From Bacteroidota bacterium (GTDB lineage Bacteria; Bacteroidota; Bacteroidia; Bacteroidales; JADFUO01): a DNA stretch of 5,312 nt. The notes beneath the pieces were generated by a model that saw only the letters and a program-made list of their open reading frames with translations, was not told the origin of the DNA and did not search any database. Made by a program: the position numbers and the translations under genes. The DNA is taken from positions 1-5,312 of the forward strand of contig JAUWKH010000139.1 of the NCBI GenBank assembly GCA_030614305.1. The letters are read 5' to 3'. Positions 1-5,312 of this stretch are shown in pieces (position 1 is the stretch's first letter; each line of letters opens with the position of its first letter).

Positions 1-365
1 CCCATTTCCCTGATGCTGCTTGCACCGGTTTCGGAAATTATTTTTTTAATGATCTTATGGAGTTCTTCTTCGCTGATTTGTTCGGGTAAATATTTTTCAA
101 TTATTGATGCCTGAAATAATTCAACTTCTGCCAGATCATTCCGGTTTTGTGATTTAAATATTTCAGCAGATTCTTTGCGCTGCTTTACTAATTTTTGAAG
201 AATAGACATTTCAACTTGCCCGGGAATCTCACCTCCGCTAATATCTTTTCCGGTTTTAGTCAGTAATATAGCAGATTTAACAGCTCTTAATGCTTCTAAT
301 TTTTTCTTATCTTTTGCAAGCATTGCTGATTTAATATCATCATTGATTTTTTTCTCAAGAGTCAT
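1..365 (-). CDS. yqeY: GatB/YqeY domain protein, 5' part (runs off left edge)
   Basis: The minus strand is open from an ATG at 363-365 to the window edge, giving 121 complete residues with no stop; family members are about 150 residues, so roughly 30 are missing. It begins MTLEKKINDDIKSAM. Family hallmarks are visible: LEALRAVKSAI (about 23-33), a charged helix around KQRKESAEIF (61-70), the conserved YLPEQ (92-96) followed by an acidic ISEEEL, and GASSIREMG near the cut end, which matches the G-A-x-S/D-M/I-x-x-M-G motif of the family. YqeY resembles the tRNA-binding tail of the GatB amidotransferase subunit and is cytoplasmic. Its precise role is not settled, though a link to aminoacyl-tRNA handling is usually assumed. 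It is divergent from birA, with a decayed insertion sequence between them. The start is secure because the family begins with this amphipathic helix. The identification is strong; the function is only a family assignment. Confidence 0.9.
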   Translation of the reverse strand, partial: MTLEKKINDDIKSAMLAKDKKKLEALRAVKSAILLTKTGKDISGGEIPGQVEMSILQKLVKQRKESAEIFKSQNRNDLAEVELFQASIIEKYLPEQISEEELHKIIKKIISETGASSIREM

Positions 366-470
366 GATTCTTATGTTTAAAGTTACAATTTTATTTTTAA
401 ATTAATTTTAATAATGAAGAAGATATATAGAAGGATGTTATATATACAATTATGAGTTACGAGTTATTGA

Positions 471-489
471 TGCCTGAATAACGTTGACC
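471..489 (+). repeat. Terminal inverted repeat, left copy
   Basis: The sequence TGCCTGAATAACGTTGACC pairs with the reverse complement of 809-827 at 17 of 19 positions. The two differences are adjacent (TA against AT at bases 9-10 of the repeat). The match extends one more base outward (A470 with T828). On the minus strand this end lies over the last codons of the ancestral transposase (a frame reading KTVNVIQ), so it is the transposase-distal end of the element. Confidence 0.85.
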
Positions 490-493
490 GTTT

Positions 494-718
494 TCACTCA
501 CTTTTTTTCATCTTCCGGGCTTTTAATTTCGTCACTGACTTATCACCATTGGATTGTTGTCCGTTGCAAAGATAATCTTTTTCAAATTGAATTGGTGATT
601 TTCTTTATAACTCAATATGAGGCTTTTCTTTGTTATAAAGTAATACCGTTCGGACAACATCTTTTCTCAATTCTTCAAAGCTGTTTATGTACAGTTGTGT
701 CAATTAATTGTTCTTTAT
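494..718 (-). pseudogene. C-terminal fragment of IS3-family (rve integrase-fold) transposase, broken
   Basis: In the minus-strand frame ending at 494, the translation reads IKNN-stop-LTQLYI, then NSFEELRKDVV, YNKEKPHIEL-stop-RKSPIQFEKDYL, and a basic tail ending KARKMKKSE. This is the usual end of IS3-type transposases: I-K-N-E-Y-L, an F-E-E-L helix, the Y-N-x-x-R/K-P-H motif, and an S/T-P-x-x-F segment. In-frame stops fall at 704-706 and 605-607. The original ending, KTVNVIQ running into the terminal repeat, is now in another frame, so a frameshift also lies near 490-505. All catalytic acidic residues are absent because the upstream part of the gene is deleted. It is not expected to make a functional protein. 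The assignment to rve/IS3 rests on motif recognition; the subgroup is not determined. Confidence 0.68.
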
Positions 719-808
719 GTCGCCAGAAGCAGATGATGGTTGGGTAGAAAAATTTTTATTTTGTTGCCATTTTTAGTTTATTTTTGTTAATTATTTTTTA
801 CTAAAAGT

Positions 809-827
809 GGTCAACGTATTTCAGGCA
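809..827 (-). repeat. Terminal inverted repeat, right copy
   Basis: Read on the minus strand this is TGCCTGAAATACGTTGACC, the partner of 471-489. It is the end from which the ancestral transposase would have been transcribed. It ends 38 bases before the birA start codon, so birA's leader, and perhaps its promoter, lies partly inside or against the element. Confidence 0.85.
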
Positions 828-865
828 TTAACAAATTAATTTTAGTATAACAGAAGATTAATATT

Positions 866-1627
866 ATGGATAGGAAAAGAACTATCGGTGTTAACATAAT
901 TAATCTTGATTCTGTAGATTCAACAAATAGTTATGCTTTAAAGATGATGTCTGAAGATAGATTGCCGGAAGGAACAGTTATTGTTGCCAAAATCCAACAT
1001 GCCGGTAAAGGGCAGGATAATAATTTCTGGGAAAGTGCTCCGTTCAGGAATTTAACATTTAGTGTTGTGTTTTACCCGGATTTTCTTGCCGTTGAAAAAC
1101 AGTTTATATTAAACAAATTTGTTTCATTAGCTGTTTGTGATTTTGTAAAATCTTTTATAAAAAACCACAGGGTAAGTATAAAATGGCCAAACGACATATA
1201 TATTGATGAAAAAAAGGTTGCAGGCATTTTGATTAACAACACCATACAGGGAAATGTTTTTGATTATTCAATAATCGGAATAGGTTTGAACATAAATCAA
1301 ATTAAATTTATCAGTGAGGCACCAAATCCGGTTTCTTTGATAAATATTTTAAAAGAATCCCTGAACCTGAAAAACTGTTTGGATAAACTTTGTATTTTTT
1401 TAGATAAAAGATATTTTCAATTAAGAAGCGGGCAGGAGGAACTTATTAATTCGGATTATTTGCAATCTATGTTCAGATTTCAATCATTTCATAAATATAA
1501 ATTTAAAGATAAAATTATTGAAGCAAAAATAACTAATGTTTCTAAGTTCGGAAAATTAATACTTGAAATCCGTGATTCAAAAAAAATTGAATGTGATATT
1601 AAAGAAGTTTCGTTTATCCTAATGTGA
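866..1627 (+). CDS. birA: Biotin--[acetyl-CoA-carboxylase] ligase, monofunctional (no DNA-binding domain)
   Basis: This 253-residue cytoplasmic enzyme activates biotin with ATP to biotinyl-AMP and transfers it to a lysine of biotin carboxyl carrier proteins, so it is needed for fatty-acid synthesis. Motifs in order: VDSTNSYA (17-24), the nucleotide loop AGKGQDNNFWES (46-57) followed by NLTFS, KWPND (106-110), KVAGILIN (117-124) with K117 matching the catalytic lysine of the family, and IIGIGLNINQ (136-145). Residues from about 205 form the small C-terminal SH3-like domain. There is no N-terminal helix-turn-helix, so it is a class I enzyme without repressor function. In the nucleotide loop the usual GRG is GKG, a conservative but uncommon change. 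The ATG at 866 puts the STN motif at the expected distance; no Shine-Dalgarno sequence is visible. The gene stands alone: divergent from yqeY, convergent with the pst/porin cluster, with an IS remnant ending 38 bases upstream. Confidence 0.95.
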   Translation: MDRKRTIGVNIINLDSVDSTNSYALKMMSEDRLPEGTVIVAKIQHAGKGQDNNFWESAPFRNLTFSVVFYPDFLAVEKQFILNKFVSLAVCDFVKSFIKNHRVSIKWPNDIYIDEKKVAGILINNTIQGNVFDYSIIGIGLNINQIKFISEAPNPVSLINILKESLNLKNCLDKLCIFLDKRYFQLRSGQEELINSDYLQSMFRFQSFHKYKFKDKIIEAKITNVSKFGKLILEIRDSKKIECDIKEVSFILM

Positions 1628-1787
1628 TTAGTTTATTGACAGATATTACTTAACAGTATAAGGGCGCGTTTGTTCATACATATTACTTTCCTGTTTTCCG
1701 CAATGCACACCTTAAATGCAAATATTTATAAAGATTTTTTTAATTGTTAATTTTAACATTGATTAGATACAACCAACTCACATCCTA
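1628..1787. other. Convergent intergenic gap between birA and the porin gene
   Basis: These 160 bases separate the ends of two converging genes, where a bidirectional terminator would be expected. The only hairpin I see is TGTTAA / TTAACA at 1745-1758, all but one pair per arm A-T, with a two-base loop and no T-run on its 3' side in either direction; it is not a convincing terminator. A short G/C-rich patch (AGGGCGCG, 1661-1668) stands out from the AT-rich background without an evident role. No RNA gene or supported reading frame was found. Confidence 0.55.
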
Positions 1788-3083
1788 TCATAATAATTTT
1801 GGTTTAACAGTTAGCATGATCCATGCCCATGAGGAATAATTGCTTTTGCCCGGGTTTATACCTTGTATGATCTCAAGCGAATTAGTTGGAAGCATAAAAG
1901 AATAACCTCCTTTAAGATTTATAATCTTACTTAATGTCCATGAAAAATTAAAATCAAGCTCGGAGCCTAAACTCTTTTTTAATGCTTTTGTATCCTGTCC
2001 TGTGTAAGTAGGATCAATAACATTATTTTGTAAAGCGAAAAAATGATAAGCCAAACCCAAACTTGTTGTTGAAGTGAGCTTGTAATTAAGTGTAGCAAAA
2101 ATATCAATCAAGCCGCCACCACTTGTTGCAACAGGAAGGTTGCTGAAATAATCCATATTCCCATAAAACTTATGCCTGCCACCATATAATACACTAAACA
2201 TTTGGTCTTTGTTAATATAGCTTGAATCTGTTTTTAGCTCATTTTTACCGGAAGCTACATCTATACCCGCTCCTAATTTGAATTTACCAATAATATATTT
2301 TGCATTTGCAGAAAGCAAATAAGCATTAACATCCATTCCGGTTTTATTTTTACCAAACTGGTAATATCCGCTTGCTGAAACAAATAATTTTTCTGTTTTA
2401 TATTCTAAATATGAGCCTGTTGTAGCTCGTAGATAAATTGTTTCTGTTGTTCCATCCTTTTGATAACCGGAAGCAATCCCAAGTATGGAAATATTGAGAT
2501 TACTAAATTGTTTTTTCAGATATAAAAAATTTAAGGTTTTTATTATGTTGGGTGGATAATAATTACCGAAAACGTTTTCTCTTTGATTGTTTAACGAAAA
2601 TCCCAAATCAAATATGAATGTATTTTTTTTGAATTTATATACTAAGGCATCATACGATAAAGAGTTTTGATTCCAGTTACGCTCTGCAAGCAAACGTTGG
2701 TCATCATAAATCAAATATTGACGTCCTATTGTTAATGATGAATATTTGTTTAAAAATAACTCAAGCCATGCCTGATTTAGATAAGTGCTGGCTCTATTTC
2801 CAAAAACTCCGGTAGAGCTGGATGAGGTAAAATCTCCCCAAACCCTGATGTCCTGTAAAGAAATGCCGATTTTAAATTTTTTATCGGAATAATTAAAAAT
2901 TATTCGTGTTCTCTGGCTTACAAAAAAAGCCGGGTCATTTACCGAATCATTTAATGCTTTATACCCGTTACGAAATTCTGCTCGTGGTCGTAATTCTGCT
3001 TTAATGGATAATTGTGCAAAAGAATTTGTAGTAATCAGAAATCCAACTAAACTAAAAAATGTAATTTTAAAAAATTTGTTCAT
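1788..3083 (-). CDS. Outer-membrane porin, alginate-export-like beta-barrel, last in-window gene of the pst cluster
   Basis: The product is 431 residues with a clear signal peptide: basic MNKFFK, hydrophobic core, and a likely cleavage after SFA at residue 23, leaving Q24 as the mature N-terminus. The rest alternates short amphipathic strands with polar turns, as in a large outer-membrane barrel. Segments typical of the alginate-export-like family are ELRPRAEFRNGY (30-41), SQRTRIIFNY (56-65), QAWLELFLNKYSSLTIGRQ (104-122), a GGRHKFYGNMDYF block (301-313) and LGSELDFNFSW (372-382). It would let small, probably anionic solutes cross the outer membrane, but substrate cannot be read from the sequence. 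It starts 47 bases after pstB ends, on the same strand with no evident terminator or promoter between, so co-transcription and a role in phosphate uptake are likely by position. The chain ends TVKPKLL, without the terminal aromatic residue common in such barrels. The fold is well supported; the substrate is a guess. Confidence 0.82.
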   Translation of the reverse strand: MNKFFKITFFSLVGFLITTNSFAQLSIKAELRPRAEFRNGYKALNDSVNDPAFFVSQRTRIIFNYSDKKFKIGISLQDIRVWGDFTSSSSTGVFGNRASTYLNQAWLELFLNKYSSLTIGRQYLIYDDQRLLAERNWNQNSLSYDALVYKFKKNTFIFDLGFSLNNQRENVFGNYYPPNIIKTLNFLYLKKQFSNLNISILGIASGYQKDGTTETIYLRATTGSYLEYKTEKLFVSASGYYQFGKNKTGMDVNAYLLSANAKYIIGKFKLGAGIDVASGKNELKTDSSYINKDQMFSVLYGGRHKFYGNMDYFSNLPVATSGGGLIDIFATLNYKLTSTTSLGLAYHFFALQNNVIDPTYTGQDTKALKKSLGSELDFNFSWTLSKIINLKGGYSFMLPTNSLEIIQGINPGKSNYSSWAWIMLTVKPKLL

Positions 3084-3130
3084 AATAATTAAATTAAGAT
3101 ATTAGTATATTTTGAAATATTTTTGTAAGT

Positions 3131-3892
3131 TTAATAAAATAATCCTTTTAGATACGATTTTGTTTTATTTTTTTTTGGATTTTCAAATATTTCATTTGCA
3201 GTTCCTTGTTCAATTACTTCGCCCATGTACATAAATACAACATAATCGGCAATTCGTTTTGCCTGTCTTAAAATGTGAGTAACATGTACAATTGTATAAT
3301 CTTTTTTTAGTTCTACAAATTTTTCTTCAATAACCTGACTTGAGATGGGATCTAAAGCCGAAGTTGGTTCATCAGCAAGAATTATTTCAGGGTCAACAGC
3401 AAGTCCGCGGGCAAGGCATAAGCGTTGCTGCTGCCCGATTGACAGGCGGGATGCAGGCTCTTTTAACCTGTTTTTTACTTCATCCCATAAAGCTACTTGT
3501 TTTAAATATTGCTCAACTTTTTTTTCAATTTCTTTCTTTTTCCATTTGTTATTGATTTTTAAACCATAGGAAATATTATTATAAATACTCATTGGCAAAG
3601 GATAGGGACGTTGAGAAAGTAGTCCCATTTTTTGCCGCAGCTTTGAGATATTTTGTTTTGTGTTTAGAATATTTTCGTTATCAATAATTATTTTTCCATT
3701 TGTTTTAATTTCAGGATAAAGGTCGGTTAGCCTGTTCATACATTTCATCAAAGTTGTTTTTCCACAGCCCGACGGACCTAATATTACAGTAACTTTTTTT
3801 TCAGGTATTTCCGTGTTTATGTTTTTAAGAATATGGTGCCTGCCAATATAGAGGTTTAGATTTTGAATTTTTATTTTCGGCTTGTTGTTCAT
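3131..3892 (-). CDS. pstB: Phosphate ABC transporter ATP-binding protein PstB
   Basis: This 253-residue ATPase on the inner face of the cytoplasmic membrane powers the PstSCAB phosphate importer. Visible elements are Walker A GPSGCGKTT (39-47) followed by the PstB-typical LMKCMNRL, Q-loop LLSQRPYPLPMSIYNNI (91-107; Q94), the signature RLSIGQQQRLCLAR (149-162), Walker B IILADEPTSALDP (170-182; D174, E175) and the switch histidine H206 in HVTHILRQA. Both the Q-loop region (P-Y-P-L-P-M-S-I resembles the classical P-N-P-F-P-M-S-I) and length fit PstB rather than other ABC ATPases. The signature reads LSIGQ instead of the common LSGGQ. The ATG lies only 2 bases after the pstA stop, implying translational coupling. 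The porin gene follows 47 bases downstream. No phoU is seen in the window. Confidence 0.93.
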   Translation of the reverse strand: MNNKPKIKIQNLNLYIGRHHILKNINTEIPEKKVTVILGPSGCGKTTLMKCMNRLTDLYPEIKTNGKIIIDNENILNTKQNISKLRQKMGLLSQRPYPLPMSIYNNISYGLKINNKWKKKEIEKKVEQYLKQVALWDEVKNRLKEPASRLSIGQQQRLCLARGLAVDPEIILADEPTSALDPISSQVIEEKFVELKKDYTIVHVTHILRQAKRIADYVVFMYMGEVIEQGTANEIFENPKKNKTKSYLKGLFY

Positions 3893-3894
3893 CT

Positions 3895-4752
3895 TTAAAA
3901 GTTGATTTGGTTTTTTTGAAATTTTTTTGAAAATATTCTTGACAATATACTAATTATTAATATTATAACTGTTAAGACCACTGCCGAAGCATAAGCCCTG
4001 TTTTGAACTTCCGGAATTGGAGAAGTAAGCTGAAAGAAAATTGAAAGTGGCAAAGTTGCAGTTGGTTGTGAAAGAGAAGTCGGAATATGATCGGTATATC
4101 CGGTTGTAAAAAGTACTGAAGCTGCATCGCCGATAGCTCTGCCGAATGACAGTAAAACAGCAGTAATTATTCCCGGAATACATTGCTTGAAAAATACCCT
4201 GTATGCAGTTTCGGATTTTGTAGAGCCTAATGATAATGAAGACTCAAGTAAACCAATAGGAACGGTTTTTAAGACTTCGTCAATGGCTCTTACCATGATA
4301 GGAATAATAAATAAGGTAACAACGATTATTCCTGCGAGAAGCGAGGTTTTAATTCCAAAAAATATCATCATTGTAAAACCGAAAGCACCATAAACTATTG
4401 AAGGAACACCCCAGAGCAAGTCCAGAAAGAACCTGATGATATTAATTAATTTTTTATGTTTTATCAAAAAAATATTCATATAAAGAGCAACAGGCAAGCC
4501 AATAATAAAAGCCAGAAACGTTGCTCCTATTGATAAATAAAGTGATCCTATAATAGCATTTAAAATTCCACCTTCTTTACCGAAATAAAATCCTCCTTTC
4601 GGGGTTTGTGTAAGCATTTCCCATGAAATTGACGGAATTCCTTTATATAAAATACTGAATATTATTAAACATAATGCAAAGGCAATAAGGCATGTAGCTA
4701 AAAACATCAACACCCTGAAAAATTTTTCTTCAATTAATTTAAATTTACTCAT
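3895..4752 (-). CDS. pstA: Phosphate ABC transporter permease PstA
   Basis: At 285 residues this is full length for PstA, one of the two channel-forming subunits of the inner-membrane phosphate importer. About six hydrophobic segments can be seen, near 13-35, 68-92, 107-132, 136-157, 191-215 and 255-275. Family marks are GGILNAIIGSLYLS (61-74), WGVPSIVYG (114-122), IIPIMVRAIDEVLKTVP (149-165), and the ATPase-contacting EAA-type loop ESSLSLGSTKSETAYRVF (170-187) ending in IPGIIT. The next motif is GRAIGDAASVLFTTGYTD (204-221), where many PstA proteins have RAIGE followed by TAPLLF. The late segment PEVQNRAYASAVVLT (247-261) is also typical of a PstA type. It follows pstC by 12 bases and precedes pstB by 2, so the three are surely one operon. 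The ATG at 4752 gives the expected cytoplasmic N-terminus before the first membrane segment. Confidence 0.92.
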   Translation of the reverse strand: MSKFKLIEEKFFRVLMFLATCLIAFALCLIIFSILYKGIPSISWEMLTQTPKGGFYFGKEGGILNAIIGSLYLSIGATFLAFIIGLPVALYMNIFLIKHKKLINIIRFFLDLLWGVPSIVYGAFGFTMMIFFGIKTSLLAGIIVVTLFIIPIMVRAIDEVLKTVPIGLLESSLSLGSTKSETAYRVFFKQCIPGIITAVLLSFGRAIGDAASVLFTTGYTDHIPTSLSQPTATLPLSIFFQLTSPIPEVQNRAYASAVVLTVIILIISILSRIFSKKFQKNQINF

Positions 4753-4764
4753 AGATTTTTTTAC

Positions 4765-5312
4765 TTATAAATTTCTTTCCATTCTGATAATTGTTAATCG
4801 TGAAGCAAAATTGAATATTAAAACAACAACAAATAAAACCAATGCAGCAAGCATTAAAGCAGAATCATACATTGGTATTGAAAGCATCTCGCCGTAGTTG
4901 TTTGCAATTAATGCCGGCAACGGATAACCCGGTTGAAACACACCTTTTGGGATTTTGGCCACGTTACCGACAACCATCAATACTGCAATGGTTTCGCCAA
5001 AAGCCCTTGATAATCCAAGTCCTAATGCTGAGACTATTCCAGGAAAAGCTTTCTTTATCAATACGAATTTAATGGTTTGCCATTTACTAGCTCCAAGCGA
5101 AAGTGAAGCTTCTGCTAATTCATCGGGGATTGTTTTAAAAACTTCTATTAAAATATTAAGGATAAATGGAATTATCATAACAGAAAGCACAATTGCTCCG
5201 GATAAAATTGAATAACCTGATATTTCTTTCCCGAAAAAAGGACCGATATATTTTGATATAAATGGAACAATAACCAGTATACCCCAAACTCCATAGATCA
5301 CCGAAGGTATTC
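4765..5312 (-). CDS. pstC: Phosphate ABC transporter permease PstC, C-terminal part (runs off right edge)
   Basis: The minus-strand frame is open from the right edge to TAA at 4765-4767, giving 181 residues of an expected 290-330. The first visible residues, IPSVIYGVWG, are the conserved G-I-P-S-V-x-Y-G segment of PstC, with the glycine codon cut by the window edge. The GTG at 5299-5301 inside this motif is an ordinary valine codon and not a start. The EAA-type loop that contacts PstB is EASLSLGASKWQTIKFVL (67-84 of the fragment) ending in FPGI. It is followed by LSRAFGETIAVLMVVGN (101-117), the standard PstC form. Four hydrophobic segments are visible. The protein pairs with PstA to form the phosphate channel in the inner membrane. 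Its stop lies 12 bases before the pstA start. A phosphate-binding protein gene (pstS) is expected beyond the edge but is not visible. Confidence 0.93.
   Translation of the reverse strand, partial: IPSVIYGVWGILVIVPFISKYIGPFFGKEISGYSILSGAIVLSVMIIPFILNILIEVFKTIPDELAEASLSLGASKWQTIKFVLIKKAFPGIVSALGLGLSRAFGETIAVLMVVGNVAKIPKGVFQPGYPLPALIANNYGEMLSIPMYDSALMLAALVLFVVVLIFNFASRLTIIRMERNL

Larger units (their letters stand above)
471..827 (-). mobile_element. Decayed, internally deleted IS3-like insertion sequence (MITE-like remnant)
   Basis: A 357-base unit is bounded by 19-base inverted repeats (17 of 19 match), both starting 5'-TG and ending CA-3' as IS3-family ends do. On the minus strand it carries, from its upstream end, a short leader, an ATG (768-770) followed after three codons by a stop, and then broken frames coding for the C-terminal end of an rve-type transposase. 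A complete IS3-type element is about 1.2-1.5 kb, so most of the interior, including the catalytic DDE region, is missing, while both ends and the transposase tail remain. Flanking bases are TTGA (467-470) and TTAA (828-831), which could be a 4-base target duplication with one mismatch. The element fills most of the 500-base gap between yqeY and birA. It cannot move by itself; a full-length relative could in principle mobilise it through the retained ends. The family name is inferred from the protein tail and the TG/CA ends. Confidence 0.72.
366..865. other. 500-base gap between divergent yqeY and birA
   Basis: Apart from the insertion-sequence remnant (471-827), the gap holds about 105 bases of AT-rich leader upstream of yqeY (366-470) and 38 bases upstream of birA (828-865). 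The yqeY side contains two tandem imperfect 7-base units, GAGTTAC and GAGTTAT, at 454-467, and an AT-only pair of TATATA-type blocks around 422-447. Promoters for both flanking genes must lie here, since the genes diverge. I found no clean match to the Bacteroidetes TTG / TAnnTTTG promoter pair; TAACTTTA on the yqeY side (minus strand) and TAATTTTA at 837-844 on the birA side are one base short at the -7 element and lack a well-spaced TTG. Confidence 0.6.

Noticed and set aside
484..747. 87-codon plus-strand open frame as a hypothetical gene
   Set aside because: It lies antisense to the broken transposase fragment and inside the inverted-repeat-bounded element. Its composition has no family resemblance, and the minus strand explains the sequence better.
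1636..1662. TTGACA and TATAAG spaced 15 bases apart, resembling a sigma-70 promoter
   Set aside because: It points from the end of birA toward a convergent gene, the spacing is short, and this promoter type is not the usual one in Bacteroidetes. Likely chance.
1633..1677. Tiny minus-strand frame starting MNKRALILL (14 residues) in the birA-porin gap
   Set aside because: It is too short, with no leader or conserved context; an upstream extension of the frame without an ATG makes it possible gene debris, but nothing recognisable supports that.
1745..1758. TGTTAA / TTAACA hairpin as a terminator
   Set aside because: The two-base loop is too tight, the stem is almost all A-T, and no T-run follows in either direction.
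3096..3122. AT-only ATATTT / AAATAT inverted repeat between pstB and the porin gene
   Set aside because: Six A-T pairs with a two-base loop would not form a stable terminator, so it is not taken as breaking the operon.
3340..3569. Two overlapping plus-strand open frames inside pstB
   Set aside because: They are antisense shadows of a complete, motif-rich pstB; neither resembles a known protein.
3950..4183. 77-codon minus-strand open frame
   Set aside because: It is an out-of-frame shadow within pstA on the same strand.
4187..4393. 68-codon plus-strand open frame
   Set aside because: It is antisense to pstA, which is fully explained by its permease motifs.
4842..5215. Two plus-strand open frames inside pstC
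   Set aside because: They are antisense shadows of the conserved PstC permease region.
5299..5301. GTG as the start codon of pstC
   Set aside because: The codon lies within the conserved IPSVIYG segment and the frame stays open to the window edge, so the true start is outside the window.

Overview
This AT-rich window reads as a chromosomal segment of a Bacteroidetes-type bacterium. I infer this from four things: A/T-rich leaders without clear Shine-Dalgarno sequences, strong use of AT-rich codons, a predicted outer-membrane beta-barrel of the alginate-export-like kind common in that phylum, and a GatB/YqeY protein and stand-alone BirA of the style seen there. Genus cannot be read from the sequence.

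Layout: (1) 1-365, minus strand: 5' part of a YqeY (GatB/YqeY-domain) gene running off the left edge. (2) 366-865: a 500-base gap with no intact gene. Most of it is a 357-base decayed, internally deleted insertion sequence (471-827) with 19-base terminal inverted repeats and, on the minus strand, a broken C-terminal piece of an IS3-like transposase. (3) 866-1627, plus strand: monofunctional biotin-protein ligase BirA. (4) 1628-1787: a convergent gap without a recognisable terminator. (5) 1788-5312, minus strand: a tightly packed cluster read right to left as pstC (partial, off the right edge), pstA, pstB, then a signal-peptide-bearing outer-membrane porin.

How the genes work together: PstC and PstA form the inner-membrane channel and PstB the ATPase of the high-affinity phosphate importer. 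The phosphate-binding protein PstS would be expected beyond the right edge. A predicted outer-membrane channel gene follows pstB by only 47 bases, in the place where phoU often sits. A simple reading is that one transcript supplies both the outer- and inner-membrane steps of anion (probably phosphate) uptake. This is inferred from position, not shown by the porin sequence itself.

I see no wholly new system here. The points most worth a second look are the MITE-like IS3 remnant just upstream of birA, the porin placed in the pst operon, and matching departures from the usual motifs in PstB (LSIGQ) and PstA (RAIGD).
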